From Adenophora triphylla var. japonica (lineage: Eukaryota > Streptophyta > Magnoliopsida > Asterales > Campanulaceae), in NCBI GenBank assembly GCA_022495995.1, contig JAFEMH010000747.1, positions 124,001 through 188,000 on the forward strand: a stretch of 64,000 bases of DNA, written 5' to 3'. Made by a program: the position numbers and the translations under genes. Shown here piece by piece: positions 1 to 10,995 of this stretch (position 1 is its first letter; every line of letters starts with the position of its first letter). The notes beneath the pieces were generated by a model. It did no database searches and had not been told where the DNA came from. It saw only the letters and a list, made by a program, of their open reading frames with translations.

Positions 1-161
1 TGATCCGTTGCTGGGTATTTGCATGGTGAGACGTCTTTGAATTGGTCTTCAATTACTTTGACACGTTCCCTGAAAAATAGGGTTAACGTAACAATAGTTC
101 AACCTGCAAACGATCAAGATGTAATAGAACAACTCAAGTTGTTAGTACCAAGATGTTATAC
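1..161 (+). pseudogene. Exon of a broken MATH/TRAF-like large protein gene (upstream part)
   Basis: An open frame from base 4 gives 53 codons ending in Cys-Tyr-Thr, followed by a donor-like GTAAGT at 162. The peptide carries GYLHGETSLNW and NRVNVTIVQPAND. From memory, these match the region just before the exons at 6327-7251 in the large plant TRAF-like protein with MATH domains and a coiled coil (Arabidopsis At2g25320 type). The order and strand of the two exon groups agree. The MATH domains and coiled coil themselves are not in the window. Joining this exon to the next would need one extra base, so a small indel lies at or near the junction. The assignment is by recall only and a protein search is needed. 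Bases 162-201 are leftover intron up to the retrotransposon. Confidence 0.5.
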
Positions 162-201
162 GTAAGTTGAAAACAAGTTGATTAAAATGTAGGGCCTAAC
201 A

Positions 202-259
202 AATAGGAAGACTAGATAGATTAGGAAACTAATTGGAGAGTCCTTCTTTATCTCTAACA
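202..259 (-). repeat. Truncated 3' LTR of the copia element, with adjoining polypurine tract
   Basis: The 58 bp match the start of the 220-bp LTR at 4773-4830 with few changes, and begin TGTTAG on the minus strand at 259. The G-run just upstream in element sense (263-270) is the polypurine tract. The match stops at about 202, so about 160 bp of LTR are missing. Confidence 0.85.
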
Positions 260-1598
260 TGCCCCCGCAAGATGGACGACCGAGAGGCAAGTCCAATCTT
301 GGTCATGATATACTGAAACCGAGCCCGAGGTAGAGGTTTTGTCAACACATCCGCCAACTGATCATTACTTGAAATAAAAGTAACGCATAAGGAATTATTT
401 TGGACTTTCTCCCGAACAAAATGATAGTCAAGCCCAAGATGTTTCATGCGAGAATGAAACCTTGGATTCCCAGCCACATATGTCGCACCCAAATTATCAC
501 AATAAATGACTGGAGAATTGTTTGAACCAGAGTTGAGCTCAAGAAGAAGATTTTGTACCCAAATGACTTCAGCTGTAGTAGCAGCAACAGCTCGATACTC
601 GACTTCGGTTGATGAACGAGCGAAGGTCCTTTGCTTACGAGAACTCCATGAAATCGCATTTTTTCCTAGATAGACAATATACCCTGTAGTTGAGACGTAG
701 GTATCCATGTCTCCTGCCTAATCAGCATTAGTAAATGCATGCAGAGATAGAGGAGAATCTTTGTAAATAAGTAACCCATTTGATATTGTACCCACAAGAT
801 ATCGAAGAACACGTTTCAAGGCAGCCCAATGGTCTGAAGTAGGTTTGTGCATGAACTGTGATAATCTGTTGACTGCAAATGAGATATCCATCCTTGTCAA
901 GGAGAGATATTGTAGACTACCCACAAGAGCTCGATATTCTGAGGGATCCAAGAGTGGTGTACCCTTAGAAATCGAGAGAGAAGGGTGCGGTGCCATAGGT
1001 GTTGGAACTGGGTTTGATTCAGCCATCTTTGATTTGATAAGAAGATCCTGTATGTACTTTTGCTGAGTTAGAAAAATTCCTTGAGGATGAGGAACCACTT
1101 CAACCCCAAGAAAATAAGACAGTGAGCCAAGATCCTTCAAGGAAAATCTCTTAGAAAACATGGTGATGAATGAATTTAAACTCTCCACATTAGACCCTGT
1201 AAGAATGATGTCATCCACATAAACAAGAAGATAAATAATGCCATTGCCATGATGAAGTGTGAACAAGGATGAGTCGGAAACACAATTTTTGAACCCAAGA
1301 GAAAGTAAGTAGAGACGAAGCTTATTATACCAAGCTCGTGGGGCCTGCTTAAGGCCATAAAAAGCCTTCCGTAGTTTGCAAACATAGGAGGGTAAGTTTG
1401 AATCAATAAAGCCAGGGGGTTGTGCCATGTAAACATCCTCATACAATGTGCCTTGAAGAAAGGCATTGTTTATGTCAACTTGTCGTAGAGGCCTCCCGCG
1501 AACAGTGGCAAGAGTAAGAATAGTACGAACTGTGGCCGGTTTGACAACCGGACTGAATGTCTCTGAGTAGTCAATGCCCGGGCATTGGTGGAAGCCTT
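229..1598 (-). pseudogene. Copia reverse transcriptase (C-terminal part) and RNase H
   Basis: The upstream block (718-1598) carries the RT core: KAFYGLKQAPRAW, the catalytic YVDDIILTG, and SLKDLG..YFLG. The downstream block (229-708) carries the RNase H signature with SSTEVEYRA, VIYCDN and ADVLTKPLP near the end. A TAG at 718-720 separates them where copia proteins usually have Trp after NAD, so this looks like a TGG to TAG change. The frame is lost at about 1598, inside the RT N-terminal region. The product would copy element RNA in cytoplasmic particles; as it stands it cannot be made as one protein. Confidence 0.9.
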
Positions 1599-2492
1599 GG
1601 CAACAAGACGAGCCTTGTGACGATCAATTGTTCCATCCGGATTGAACTTGGTGCGAAAAATCCATTTACACCCAACCAGATTTTGAGAGGAAGAGGGAGG
1701 GACCAATTCCCAAGTGTTGTTGTGGATAAGGGCATCAAATTCCTTTTGCATGTCTGAACGCCATACAGGGCTCTTAAGTGCTTGGGTTATGGTTGTGGGT
1801 TCGGCTGAAGGGTCATTTAAGGAAGCATGGAGATTGAGTTTGTGTATAGGTTTATGGATGTTGTTTTGAGAGCGAGTGACCGGTTTTGTGGGTGGAGGAG
1901 GTGGCGGAGGGGGGTGTAGAGACTCGTCTGTGGAAGGGGAAGGTGTTGGTTCAGTGAGGGATGGGCTTACAGCAGGGGACGACTCGTCCCTATTGGGGGG
2001 GACGAGTGAATCTGAACTGGGTAAAGAGGGGACGAGTTGGTGATGGGGTGGGGACGAGGGAGGAATGAGAGGCACAGAGGTATTTATAGGAGGCGGAGGG
2101 AGATTTGGGTTGGAGGTAGCTGGAGGAAGTGAAGGAGTGTGGGTGGTGGTGGTGGGAAGAATTGGTAAGCGGATGGTGCACCATTCATCAAGTAGGGTAG
2201 AGGGAATGGTAGGGGAGGGAGAAGAGGCAAAGGGAAAGGTATGTTCAACAAAGTTAACATGGCGGGATGCATAAATTTTGTGATTGGTGGTGTCTAGGCA
2301 AAAGTAGGCGCTTTATGTGGGAGAGTATCCAACGAAAACACATGGTTTAGAGCGAGGGTCAAGTTTGTGGGAGGAGTAGGGGCGAAGCCATGGGTAACAC
2401 AGACATCCAAAGGCACGTAGTTTGAGATAGTTGGGATGTTGTTTGTGTAAGATGGAGTATGGAGAGTCTTGGTTCAAGGTAGGCATTGACAT
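1599..2492 (-). pseudogene. Copia RT N-terminus and integrase C-terminal linker
   Basis: 1599-2075 is open in a second frame and reads a Pro/Ser-rich linker followed by NTWELVPP and GCKWIFRTKFNPDG, the conserved start of copia RT. 2076-2492 continues through the integrase C-terminal region (FGCLCYPW, KLDPRSKPC, VGYSPT) in broken frames, with stops at about 2314 and 2493. The same stretch (2076-2517) recurs as a separate fragment at 17539-17980. Confidence 0.8.
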
Positions 2493-4544
2493 TCAGTTAA
2501 TGAGGTAACAAGCAGTGGCAAGGGCGAGAGGCCAATATTTTAGAGGCATGGAGGAGTGAGTGAGGAGGGATAGACCGGTTTCAACTATGTGGCGATGGTG
2601 ACGTTCAGAATAACCATTGTGTTCGGGTGTATGTGGGGGAGAAGTAAGATGCTGAATGCCAAAGGAGGCAAGAAGAGGTCGAAGGCCAAGATACTCACCA
2701 CCATTATCACTATATATGGTTTTTATTGTGCGAGCAAAGTATTTTTCAACAAGAGGTTTAAAATGAGAGAAGACCAACACTGCATCATTTTTGTGTTTAA
2801 GGGGGTAAAACCATATATACTTGGAGAAGTGATCAACAAAGATAATATAATACTTGTAACCATCATAAGAAGACACGGGAGATGTCCAAACATCACTATA
2901 TAGAATATCAAGAGGACCAAAGGAACGAATAGTGTTTTCATTAAAAGGTAATTTGTGACTCTTATTACAAGCACAAGAATTGCAATGAAAGTCCCGAACA
3001 GTTGGGATATCTAAACTGAAGCTATTACTAAGAAGGCATAAAACTGAGTAAGAGGGATGTCCTAGGCGGTGATGCCAATTTGAAGCTGATGAGACAGATG
3101 CAGAGTGAACAGCGGAGCGAAAAGGAAGCCATTCATAGACGCCAGAGCTAGGTTGACCTTGGAGTAGGATTTTCCCATTGAGATTGTCCTTCACAAAAAA
3201 GGAGGAAGATGAGAAAGTGATAGAAGCATTATTATCTTGACAAAATTTGGAAATTGAGATAATATTGCGAGACAGAGAAGGAACATGAAGGACATGATTT
3301 AATTTAAAGGAAGAAAAATGAGTAAGGAGAGAGGTAGAACCGGTATTTGAGAATGGGAGACTCGAGCCATCGCCTATGAAAAGTTTCTCGGTGCCATTGT
3401 ATGGAGAGTGAAGGGATAAGTTGGAGAGGTTGTTGGTGGCGTGATGTGTCGCACCACTATCAAGGAGCCATGAGGATTGTTGGTGAGGGTGTGGGGCAGT
3501 GGCGGCATAAAGGGCTGGAGGGTTGTTTGGGCGATAGGTGGTGGTTGGCCGAGTGTTTTGGAATTGGTTGGAGGGGGAGTTGTTGGACTGAGGAGGGGGG
3601 GTAGGCATAGTGACGTTGGGAAATTGGGAATGGAAGGACGGACATTGGGAAAGGAAGTGGCCGGGTTGACGACACCATTGACATATACCTTTATAGGGTT
3701 GCTTGTTGGGATTGGAGTTTGATGGTTGTGAATTGGGGTTGGGTTGGCGGTTAAAGGTATTGTTGTTGGAGCGGTTGTTGTTGTTGTTGTTGGATTGGCG
3801 AGAGGAGTAGTTTACCGAGGCAGGAAAGGGGGTGGGGTTGGTTTTGTTCTTTTGCTTGAGGGATAATTCTCTATTGATGAGTTTCTCATGCAACTCATCA
3901 AAAGAGATGGGGTTTTCTCGGTTTTGGACGGCATGGATGACGGTATCAAAGTCTGGGTCATTGAGTTGGTCGAGGATTCTATCTACAATGTCGTCGGGAT
4001 CAATGGGTCGGCCAAGGGAGGCAAGTTGGTCGGAACAGGATTTCATGTCTCTCATATATTCGGTGATGGTGCGGGTACCTTTGGTGATGTTTTTGAGGTG
4101 ATCCTTAAGTTGTTTAAAGTGACTTTTTGAGGGATTGGCATAAGTTTTTGTAAGAGTTTTCCAAGCATCCAAGGTTGTAGTGCATAAGGATATAAGGGGA
4201 ACCAAGTCGGAGGATAGCGTACCTGCCAAAGCACCAAGAATCAATTTGTCCTGACGAAACCATGTTTGGTAGGCTGGGTTAGGGGAGGAAACGGTGGTGG
4301 AGGGGGTGGCAGGGGTATCTTCGGCGGCTGGGATGGCTTTGGTGGTGGTTGTTAGGTTTTCGGGTGGGGCGGGATGACTTCCATCAATGAATTTGTCGAG
4401 GTCATAGCCAATGAGGGTGGCTTCAATTTGGGTTTTCCAAGCAATATAGTTTGTGGGGGTTAGTTTTAGGATATGAATTAGAGAAACAACGATGAGGGGA
4501 ACGTTGGGTTCGGCGGGGTTGGGAATGGTGGAAACGTCCGTCAT
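2493..4544 (-). pseudogene. Copia gag-protease-integrase, ended early by a TGA
   Basis: I start it at 4544 (MTDVST). The frame is open further upstream to 4625, but that part overlaps the primer site and LTR. In order it holds a gag domain (TPTNYIAWKTQIEATL), an N-rich spacer, a CCHC zinc knuckle (CQWCRQPGHFLSQC), a protease with WLLDSGATHH, a pre-integrase HHCC region (WHHRLGHPS, CNSCACNK) and an integrase core with its DDE residues in YSDVW, YSDNGGEYLG and PEHNGYSERHH. It stops just after YLIN. The related copy at 17.96 kb reads an Arg CGA at this point, so the TGA probably arose by C-to-T change. Upstream of that stop the frame is surprisingly clean. Confidence 0.92.
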
Positions 4545-4600
4545 AGTAGTGGTATGACCGGAACAGAGAAAGAAAAAAAATCTATGGATCAAGGTTTGCG

Positions 4601-4610
4601 TCTGATACCA
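4601..4610 (-). other. Primer binding site (tRNA-iMet type) of the copia element
   Basis: The minus strand reads TGGTATCAGA directly after the LTR end TACA. This is the usual copia site, complementary to the 3' end of initiator methionine tRNA. The match does not extend beyond ten bases. Confidence 0.85.
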
Positions 4611-4830
4611 TGTACGTAAATACAAAGAGAATATTTTATAAAAGAAATCCCATGAATATTATTGATCAACTATGAAGACTATTTATACAAGTAATAGCTT
4701 GGAGAGAAAGAATACTTCTAGGACTAAGAATCTAATACAGAGAAGGAATAAGGGAATAAGGAAACAATTTATAATAGGAAGACTAGATAGATTAGGAAAC
4801 TAATTGGAGTGTCCTTCTTTATCTCTAACA
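4611..4830 (-). repeat. Complete 5' LTR of the copia element (220 bp)
   Basis: It begins TGTTAG at 4830 and ends TACA at 4611 on the minus strand, with TG..CA ends. Its first 58 bp recur at 202-259. Confidence 0.9.
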
Positions 4831-5124
4831 ACTATGTCATAAGCAAATTTAGAAAAAAAAAATCGTTATTCATTAGGGATATAGAGGAAGTAACATTTTT
4901 TTTTCCTGTCTGAATTTCTTAAAAAAAAAAAACTTTTTCTTGCGGAAAAAGATAAGGAAAGTAAAAAAATAAAAATAAAAAATCAATAATCAATAATCAA
5001 TCGGATAATGATAGATAATTAATTTATAAAATCAATCGGATAATGAAAGATCAATCTGACGTTACTTTCCATATACGGTACATCTCATCATAGTATAAAA
5101 ACAAAACTCAAGTCAAATTTTAGT

Positions 5125-5640
5125 ATTGAAAGAAAGAAATTCCTAGAGAAGATTCGTCCCGGCCCCTTCATCTCTCTCGGTCTGACAGCAAGCAACCATT
5201 GATGAAATCGCGACCCCAAAAACCCCATAATCCACGGGCCGTTGATCGACCGCCGGGAAAGGATGAAGGTTAAAGTGCCCGTTCAATTCAAGTAACACTT
5301 TTAATCCCTCTTGAATTTGTATGTGCTTGGCTGCCTGTTTTCTTATGCAAAAAGTTTTGTTTTGTTTTTTTTTTCTAATTACAAGTCTACTGTTATATTC
5401 AGAGCTAGGTCATGGTGGTTTGATTCATACATGAACTGTGGTTGAATTATGATTCTTGTAACTTTTTCATAAAAAAGATTGATGAATAATTAAGTATATG
5501 TTCTTTAATTTGACGTTAATTTTTTTTTAGATTTTTTTTTGTATTTTTTCAATAGAGATTGCAATAATACTCTGTATATGTTTTTCAATAGAGATTGACA
5601 TTATATTATATGCTTAATTAGATCACGAGTTGCCATGGAT
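5125..5640 (+). repeat. Leader/intron-like repeat unit, first copy (second at 7878-8400)
   Basis: The two copies share a leader with GTCTGACAGCAAGCAACC-like sequence, the segment CGTTGATCGACCGCCGG, a short ATGAAGGTTAAAGT reading and a long T-rich intron-like tail. It resembles a 5' untranslated region plus first exon and intron of the captured ubiquitin-like gene, but I cannot prove the exon. Confidence 0.6.
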
Positions 5641-5699
5641 CTTAAATCTGAATGAGTCGGTCCGAGTAAATTGTCAAATATTGTCACGAGTTGCCATGG

Positions 5700-6262
5700 A
5701 TCTTAGATTATTACAACCCAAGTAACTCTTTCTATCCCTCTTGAATTTGTATGTGCTTCTTCTTATGTTTCTTTATGCATATATTTTGTTTATTTTTTCA
5801 AATTACAACTCTTGTTATATTCAGAGCTAGGTCATTTATGAGTAGTTGTTTGATTCTTACCTGAACTGTATTTGTGATCTTTTTTCCAATTCTTTGAATT
5901 GAAATTACGATTCTTGATACTTTTTTGATCGATATTGACATTATATATTTTCTTTGATTTGAAATTATGAATCTTGACAATGTTTCAGGATTAGAGATTG
6001 ACATTGGATATATTTCAGGATTAGTGGGTTTTGATAAGTATAATTGGGATTAGGAAGTACGTATGATTTAGTATTAGTAATGAATGTGCTAGTTTCAATT
6101 AATTTCTACGTGCTGCTTAGATCAGGAGTTGCCATGGATCTTGAATCCGATAGAGTCGGGTCTGACTAACTTGTCAAATATTGATAGTAATAGTTTAGGT
6201 GTGCAACCAAGGGGACCAAAATAATATATGGGGTTCACTATAATTTACTCTTGTTTTATAAC
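5700..6262 (+). repeat. Intron-like repeat unit (other copies 7440-7870 and 9090-9650)
   Basis: All copies share ATTATTACAACCCAAGTAAC-type starts, a T-rich body and GTTGCCATGGATCTTGAATC. The copy at 9090 continues into a ubiquitin-like exon relic. This copy instead stops at 6262, after GTTTTATC, and jumps into MATH/TRAF-like gene sequence, which marks a rearrangement breakpoint. Confidence 0.8.
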
Positions 6263-6326
6263 ACCGTTTTATCATATACGGCCAAGTTCATTGTTCCGTC
6301 ATACATTGACTGACTTCATTTTTCAG

Positions 6327-7251
6327 CCTGACTTGGTTGCATTGGTACCCAAATTGGTTGAGCATTCAGAACATCCACTTGCTGCTTGTGCACTCCTAGA
6401 TCGGCTTAAAAAGCCAGATGCAGAACCTTCATTACGACTACCCGTAAGTTGGTTATACAGCATTTGTTGATATTGTCTTGCTGGTCTTGATGGTATTCTC
6501 TCTTGGCATATTTTTTGATAGTCTGGGGATCTGTCTTAATTTAATTTTTGTTACATACCTTAACTATAAATTTTTTTCTTCAGGTTTTTGGTGCTCTTAG
6601 CCAGTTGGAATGCAGTAGCGATGTTTGGGAGCGTGTTCTATTTCAATCTTTTGGTCTTTTGGCTGACTCAAACGATGAACCTCTTGCAGCTACCGTGGAT
6701 TTTATATTCAAAGCTGCATTGCACTGCCAACATCTTCCAGAAGCAGTATGAATCAACATCTTTAGATGATCTTTAATATTTCATTTAGACCCTAAGCTTT
6801 TGATGTTTATCCGATTTTTAGTATGTGTTGATTTGTGTTGCTCTTAACTTCAATTTTGGTAAGATCTGTTTGTGCAAGGCTAAAAGATCTGGGAGCTGAA
6901 GTCTCTCCCTGTGTCCTTGATTATTTAAGTAGAACAGTAAGTAGTTGTGCAGATGTTGGCGAAGCAATTCTTAGGGACATTGATATCGATGATGATTTTC
7001 TTGAAAGGTGCTCAGCAATTCCCTGTGGGCTATTTTTGTTTGGTGAAAATGGGCCTACATCTGAAAGATTGTATACTATAGATGAACAAGCTTTCTGTGC
7101 AACCTTTCATTTTTCAGATATCTACATCATGTTAGAGATGTTATGTATTCCTTCTCTTGCTGTTGATGCTTCCCAAACTTTTGAGAGAGCCATATCTCAA
7201 GGGGAAATCATGGCTCAATCTGTAGCAGCAGTTCTTGAAAGACGCCTTTGA
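6327..7251 (+). pseudogene. Three further exons of the broken MATH/TRAF-like gene
   Basis: The exons are 6327-6443 (39 codons, PDLVALVPKLVEH), 6584-6745 (VFGALSQLECSSDVWERVL) and about 6859-7246 (LGAEVSPCVLDYLSRTV, GLFLFGENGPTSERL, SQTFERAISQGEIMAQS). Donors after 6443 and 6745 and acceptors before 6327 and 6584 are normal. The acceptor before 6859 reads TTTTGG instead of AG, so the last intron cannot be spliced normally. The reading ends at ERRL where the sequence switches to repeat DNA, so the rest of the protein (by recall, further helices and a long coiled coil) is missing. I recognise the family from memory of plant TRAF-like proteins. It is certainly a decayed conserved gene; its exact name is less sure. 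Confidence 0.6.
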
Positions 7252-7430
7252 TTCTGCAGCAGTTGGCATGTGGTGGCTGCAATTAAACCAGGAGATCAGA
7301 TGATTGCAATGCACATATGTCCCATTGTGAAGAGAGCTATGGAGTCCTGCTTTCGCTTCTGCTGCAGCAGATGGCCAAGGAGACCCCTCGGAAGCTCGCA
7401 TGGACATGATTTAACATACTTGGTATATTC
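7252..7430. repeat. Segment shared with 8728-8923, right border of the gene fragment
   Basis: Both copies begin ATTCTGCAGCAGTTGG and end CATGATTTAACATACTTGG, and both read through GCAATTAAACCAGGAGATCA. The copy at 8728 contains an extra 30-bp stretch near 8810. A reversed copy lies at 36985-37110. No function is recognised. Confidence 0.7.
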
Positions 7431-7439
7431 AGCTCTTCT

Positions 7440-10077
7440 TTTGTTAGATTATTACAATCCAAGTAACTCTTTTTATCCCTCTTGAATTTGTATGTGCTTC
7501 TTCTTATGTTTCTTTATGCAAATATTTTGTTTATTTTTTCAAATTACAACTCTCTTGTTATATTCAGAGCTAGGTCATTTATGAGTAGTTGTTTGATTCT
7601 TACTTGAACTGTAGTTGTGATCTTTTTTCCAATTATTAATTTGATTTGAAATTACGATTCTTGATACTTTTTTTGATCGATATTGACATTATATATTTTC
7701 TTTGATTTGAAATTATGAATCTTGACAATGTTTCATGATTAGAGATTGACATTGGATATATTTCAGGATTAGTGGGTTTTGATAAGTATAATTTGGATTA
7801 GGAAGTACGTATGATTTAGTAATGTGCTAATTTCAATTAATTTCTACGTGCTGCTTAGATCAGTGGGTTTTGATAAGTCAAATTTTAGTATTGAAAGAAG
7901 GAAATTCCTAGACATCTCTCTCGTTCTGACAGCAAGCAACCTTTGATGATGAAATTGCAACCCCATAATCCACTGGCCGTTGATCGACCGCCGGAAAAGG
8001 ATGAAGGTTAAAGTGAATCGCGACCACACGTTCAATTCATGTAACTCTTTTAATCCCTCTTGAATTTGTATGTGCTTGGCTGCCTGTTTCCTTATGCAAA
8101 AAGTTTTGTTTACTTTTTCTAATTACAAGTCTACTGTTATATTCAGAGCTAGGCCATGGTGGTTTGATTCTTACATGAACTGTGGTTGAATTATGATTCT
8201 TGTCACTTTTTCATAAAAAAGATTGATGAATAATTAAGTATATGTTCTTTAATTTGTCGTTAATTAATTTATTTTTATTTTTTTTTGTATTTTTTCAATA
8301 GAGATTGCAGTAATACTCTGTATATGTTTTTCAATAGAGATTGACATTATATTATATGCTTAATTAGATCACGAGTTGCCATGGATCTTAAATCTGAACG
8401 AGTCGGGTCCGAGTAAATTGTCAAATATTGATATATCTTTGCTCTTGTGACCAAATTTATATTTCTTTTAATTAATTTTATATATATTTGTTCACATTGT
8501 GTGTTTGCAGATACCGATAGTGGATAAAGAGAAATGTCGCTAGAATTACACATGTGTTTCTACAAAAGGTGGTTAGTGTTACATTTATTCTCGCGCATAA
8601 GCAGCAGCTGAGAATAATACTGGACACTTCTTGCAGCGCTACACGTTGGAAGAGTCTTGAAATATATGAGGACAAATAAGAGGAAGCTTTTACAACAGCT
8701 TTGCCAAGAACCAAGGAGTCCTTCTTTTGATTCTGCAGCAGTTGGTATGTGGTGGCTGCAATTAAACCAGGAGATCAGATGATTGCGATGCACATATGTC
8801 CCATGTTTCCTTTCCTTGCTATAGATATTACTACCTCCATTGTGAAGAGAGCTATGGAGTCCTGCTTTCGCTTCTGCCCAAGGAGACACCTCGGAAGCTC
8901 GCATGGACATGATTTAACATACTTGGTAACTTGTGCAGATGATTACTGATTCAAAGAGAAGAATTTGGATTCCTATCACTCATATTCTACGGGAAGGAAT
9001 TCAGGTAGCAGATGGGTATGGTATACGGCTTCCAGTGCCACATATTCCCTATCACTCATATTCGATTTGTAAAGGTCCCTATCAACTTGTTAGATTATTA
9101 CAACCCAAGTAACTCTTTCTATCCCTCTTGAATTTGTAAGTGCTTCTTCTTATGTTTCTTTATGCAAATATTTTGTTTATTTTTTCAAATTACAACTCTC
9201 TTGTTATATTCAGAGCTAGGTCATTTATGAGTAGTTGTTTGATTCTTACCTGAACTGTATTTGTGATCTTTTTTCCAATTCTTTGAATTGAAATTACAAT
9301 TCTTGATACTTTTTTGATCGATATTGACATTATATATTTTCTTTGATTTGAAATTATGAATCTTGACAATGTTTCATGATTAGAGATTGACATTGGATAT
9401 ATTTCAGGATTAGTGGGTTTTGATAAGTATAATTGGGATTAGGAAGTACGTATGATTTAGTAATGAATGTGCTAGTTTCAATTAATTTCTACGTGCTACT
9501 TAGATCAGGAGTTGCCATGGATCTTGAATCCGAAAGAGTCGGGTCTGACTAACTTGTCAAATATTGATAGTAATAGTTTAGGTGTGCAACCAAGGGGACC
9601 AAAATAATATATGGGGTTCACTATAATTTACTCTTGTTTTATAACACTGTTTTATCTTGTGACCAAATTTACATTTCTTTTAATTACTAATTTTCTATTT
9701 GTCCACGATGTGTGTGCAGAGATACTGATAGTGGCTTCTGAGAAATGTCGCACATGTTTTTGCTAGAAGTTGCTAATGTTACCCTTATTCCTGGGCATAT
9801 GCAGCAGCCGTGAATAAGGGTAACTTTGGTGACTTTTTGCAGCGCTACACGTTGGAAGAGTTTTGAGGTGTATGAGCACAGATACGAGGAGGCTTTTACA
9901 ACAGCTCTGCTCTGCTCTGCAAAGAATCCCCTTCCTCTGAGCCAAGGAGTCCCGCCTTCGCTTCTGCAGCAGTGGGCATGTGATATCATCAAGTAGACAC
10001 CTGGCGAAGGATGACAGAGTTTCCCAGTAGTTCATATAGGAGCTATAGCTGGAAAAGAAAGAGTTTCCCAGGTCTAT
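7440..10077. repeat. Mosaic of intron-like repeat units and ubiquitin-like exon relics
   Basis: There is no gene. Units are 7440-7870 (copy of 5700-6230), 7878-8460 (copy of 5125-5640), 8510-8700 (ubiquitin-like exon relic), 8728-8930, 9090-9650 (copy of 5700-6262) and 9715-9990 (second exon relic). The relics keep readings like LLEVANVTLIPGHMQQ, which align with the better copy LKEEVSRITLIPAQQQ at 18634. Serial duplication of one ancestral segment explains the pattern. Confidence 0.7.
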
Positions 10078-10259
10078 TCAATATAAGGCTTTAAACTATT
10101 CAATCTAAGCCATCTTTGTTTGGAAAATAATTGACATCTTTCATTTTCCACTCTTGCCCCTCACGACCTTAAAAAGACGCCAAATTTGAAAGGGGGTTCA
10201 CTTGACCAGGAGGATTCATAAGTAAATCGTTTTGGGCCAAATTTAGGCCCTGCTTTAAG

Positions 10260-10995
10260 GCACAATTAGATGGGCGGTGGTCAGACTAAAAAGGTAAATG
10301 TTTGACATTTGCCTGATTATATCTGTTAGTCTGGTCACATTAGCTAATAGCCTATCCGGTCTTTCCTGAATAGGCCCAACATTACCTAAAAACCTATCCA
10401 ATCATTCCCGAATAGGCCCAGCAAAGCCCAAATCAAACAAACTCGGATATATTTATTAGTCGACAACAAGGTTTTTTCCAAGTAAAAATATTAGCAGTGA
10501 ATCCCAAATCAAACAAACCCGCTGCATGCATGCAATCACAGAAAATACGCTCTGATGACGATAAATAAATGCATAACCCCCATATTTTCCTCAGCACTTA
10601 ATATGGCATTGAAGTCTCTCCCTATAACCCAAGGAATATAAATTGAAGCAGCAAAGGATAGTAAGGATTTCCATACCTCAAACTAAAGATTCTTTTGAGG
10701 GTGGTTGTATACTGCGGAGAGCATAGAAGGAGGTTTAGCAGGAAGCAGAGAGACCTTTAGATGCACCAACCTAGCTTTACAAAACCTTTCATGCACTTGA
10801 ACTGATGTCATGTCCCAAGTCACCCATATCCCTCCAGAAAAGCCTTGTGCAGCGCCGCTGCCCAGCCATAAATAAGTAGCGTATTGATCATCGCAACAGC
10901 CTGCTCAATGTTCGTTCGAGTACCAAGTAAGCATCGGGAAAATTTTATTCTTGAATGTTAGGCAACAAGCGCCATTACAATTCCATAAGACTATC
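10260..10995 (-). mobile_element. L1-type LINE endonuclease fragment, copy 1
   Basis: Reverse-complement copy of the fragments at 16618-17345 and 35842-36575. See the copy at 35842 for motifs. Both ends are internal to the LINE, with no poly-A tail or target duplication, so it travelled as part of the palindrome arm. Confidence 0.7.

Larger units (their letters stand above)
202..4830 (-). mobile_element. Ty1/copia LTR retrotransposon, Ale/Retrofit-like, degenerate
   Basis: In minus orientation the order is 5' LTR (4611-4830), primer site, gag, zinc knuckle, protease, integrase, reverse transcriptase, RNase H, polypurine tract and 3' LTR remnant (202-259). Integrase before RT is diagnostic of copia. 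The short 220-bp LTR and the gag type suggest the Ale/Retrofit lineage; this is inference. The 3' LTR keeps only its first 58 bp, so the element was cut at its 3' end and no target duplication can be checked. Stops and frameshifts in every domain block make it inactive. It sits between exons of the MATH/TRAF-like gene in antisense orientation and abuts the outer arm of the giant inverted repeat. Confidence 0.93.
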
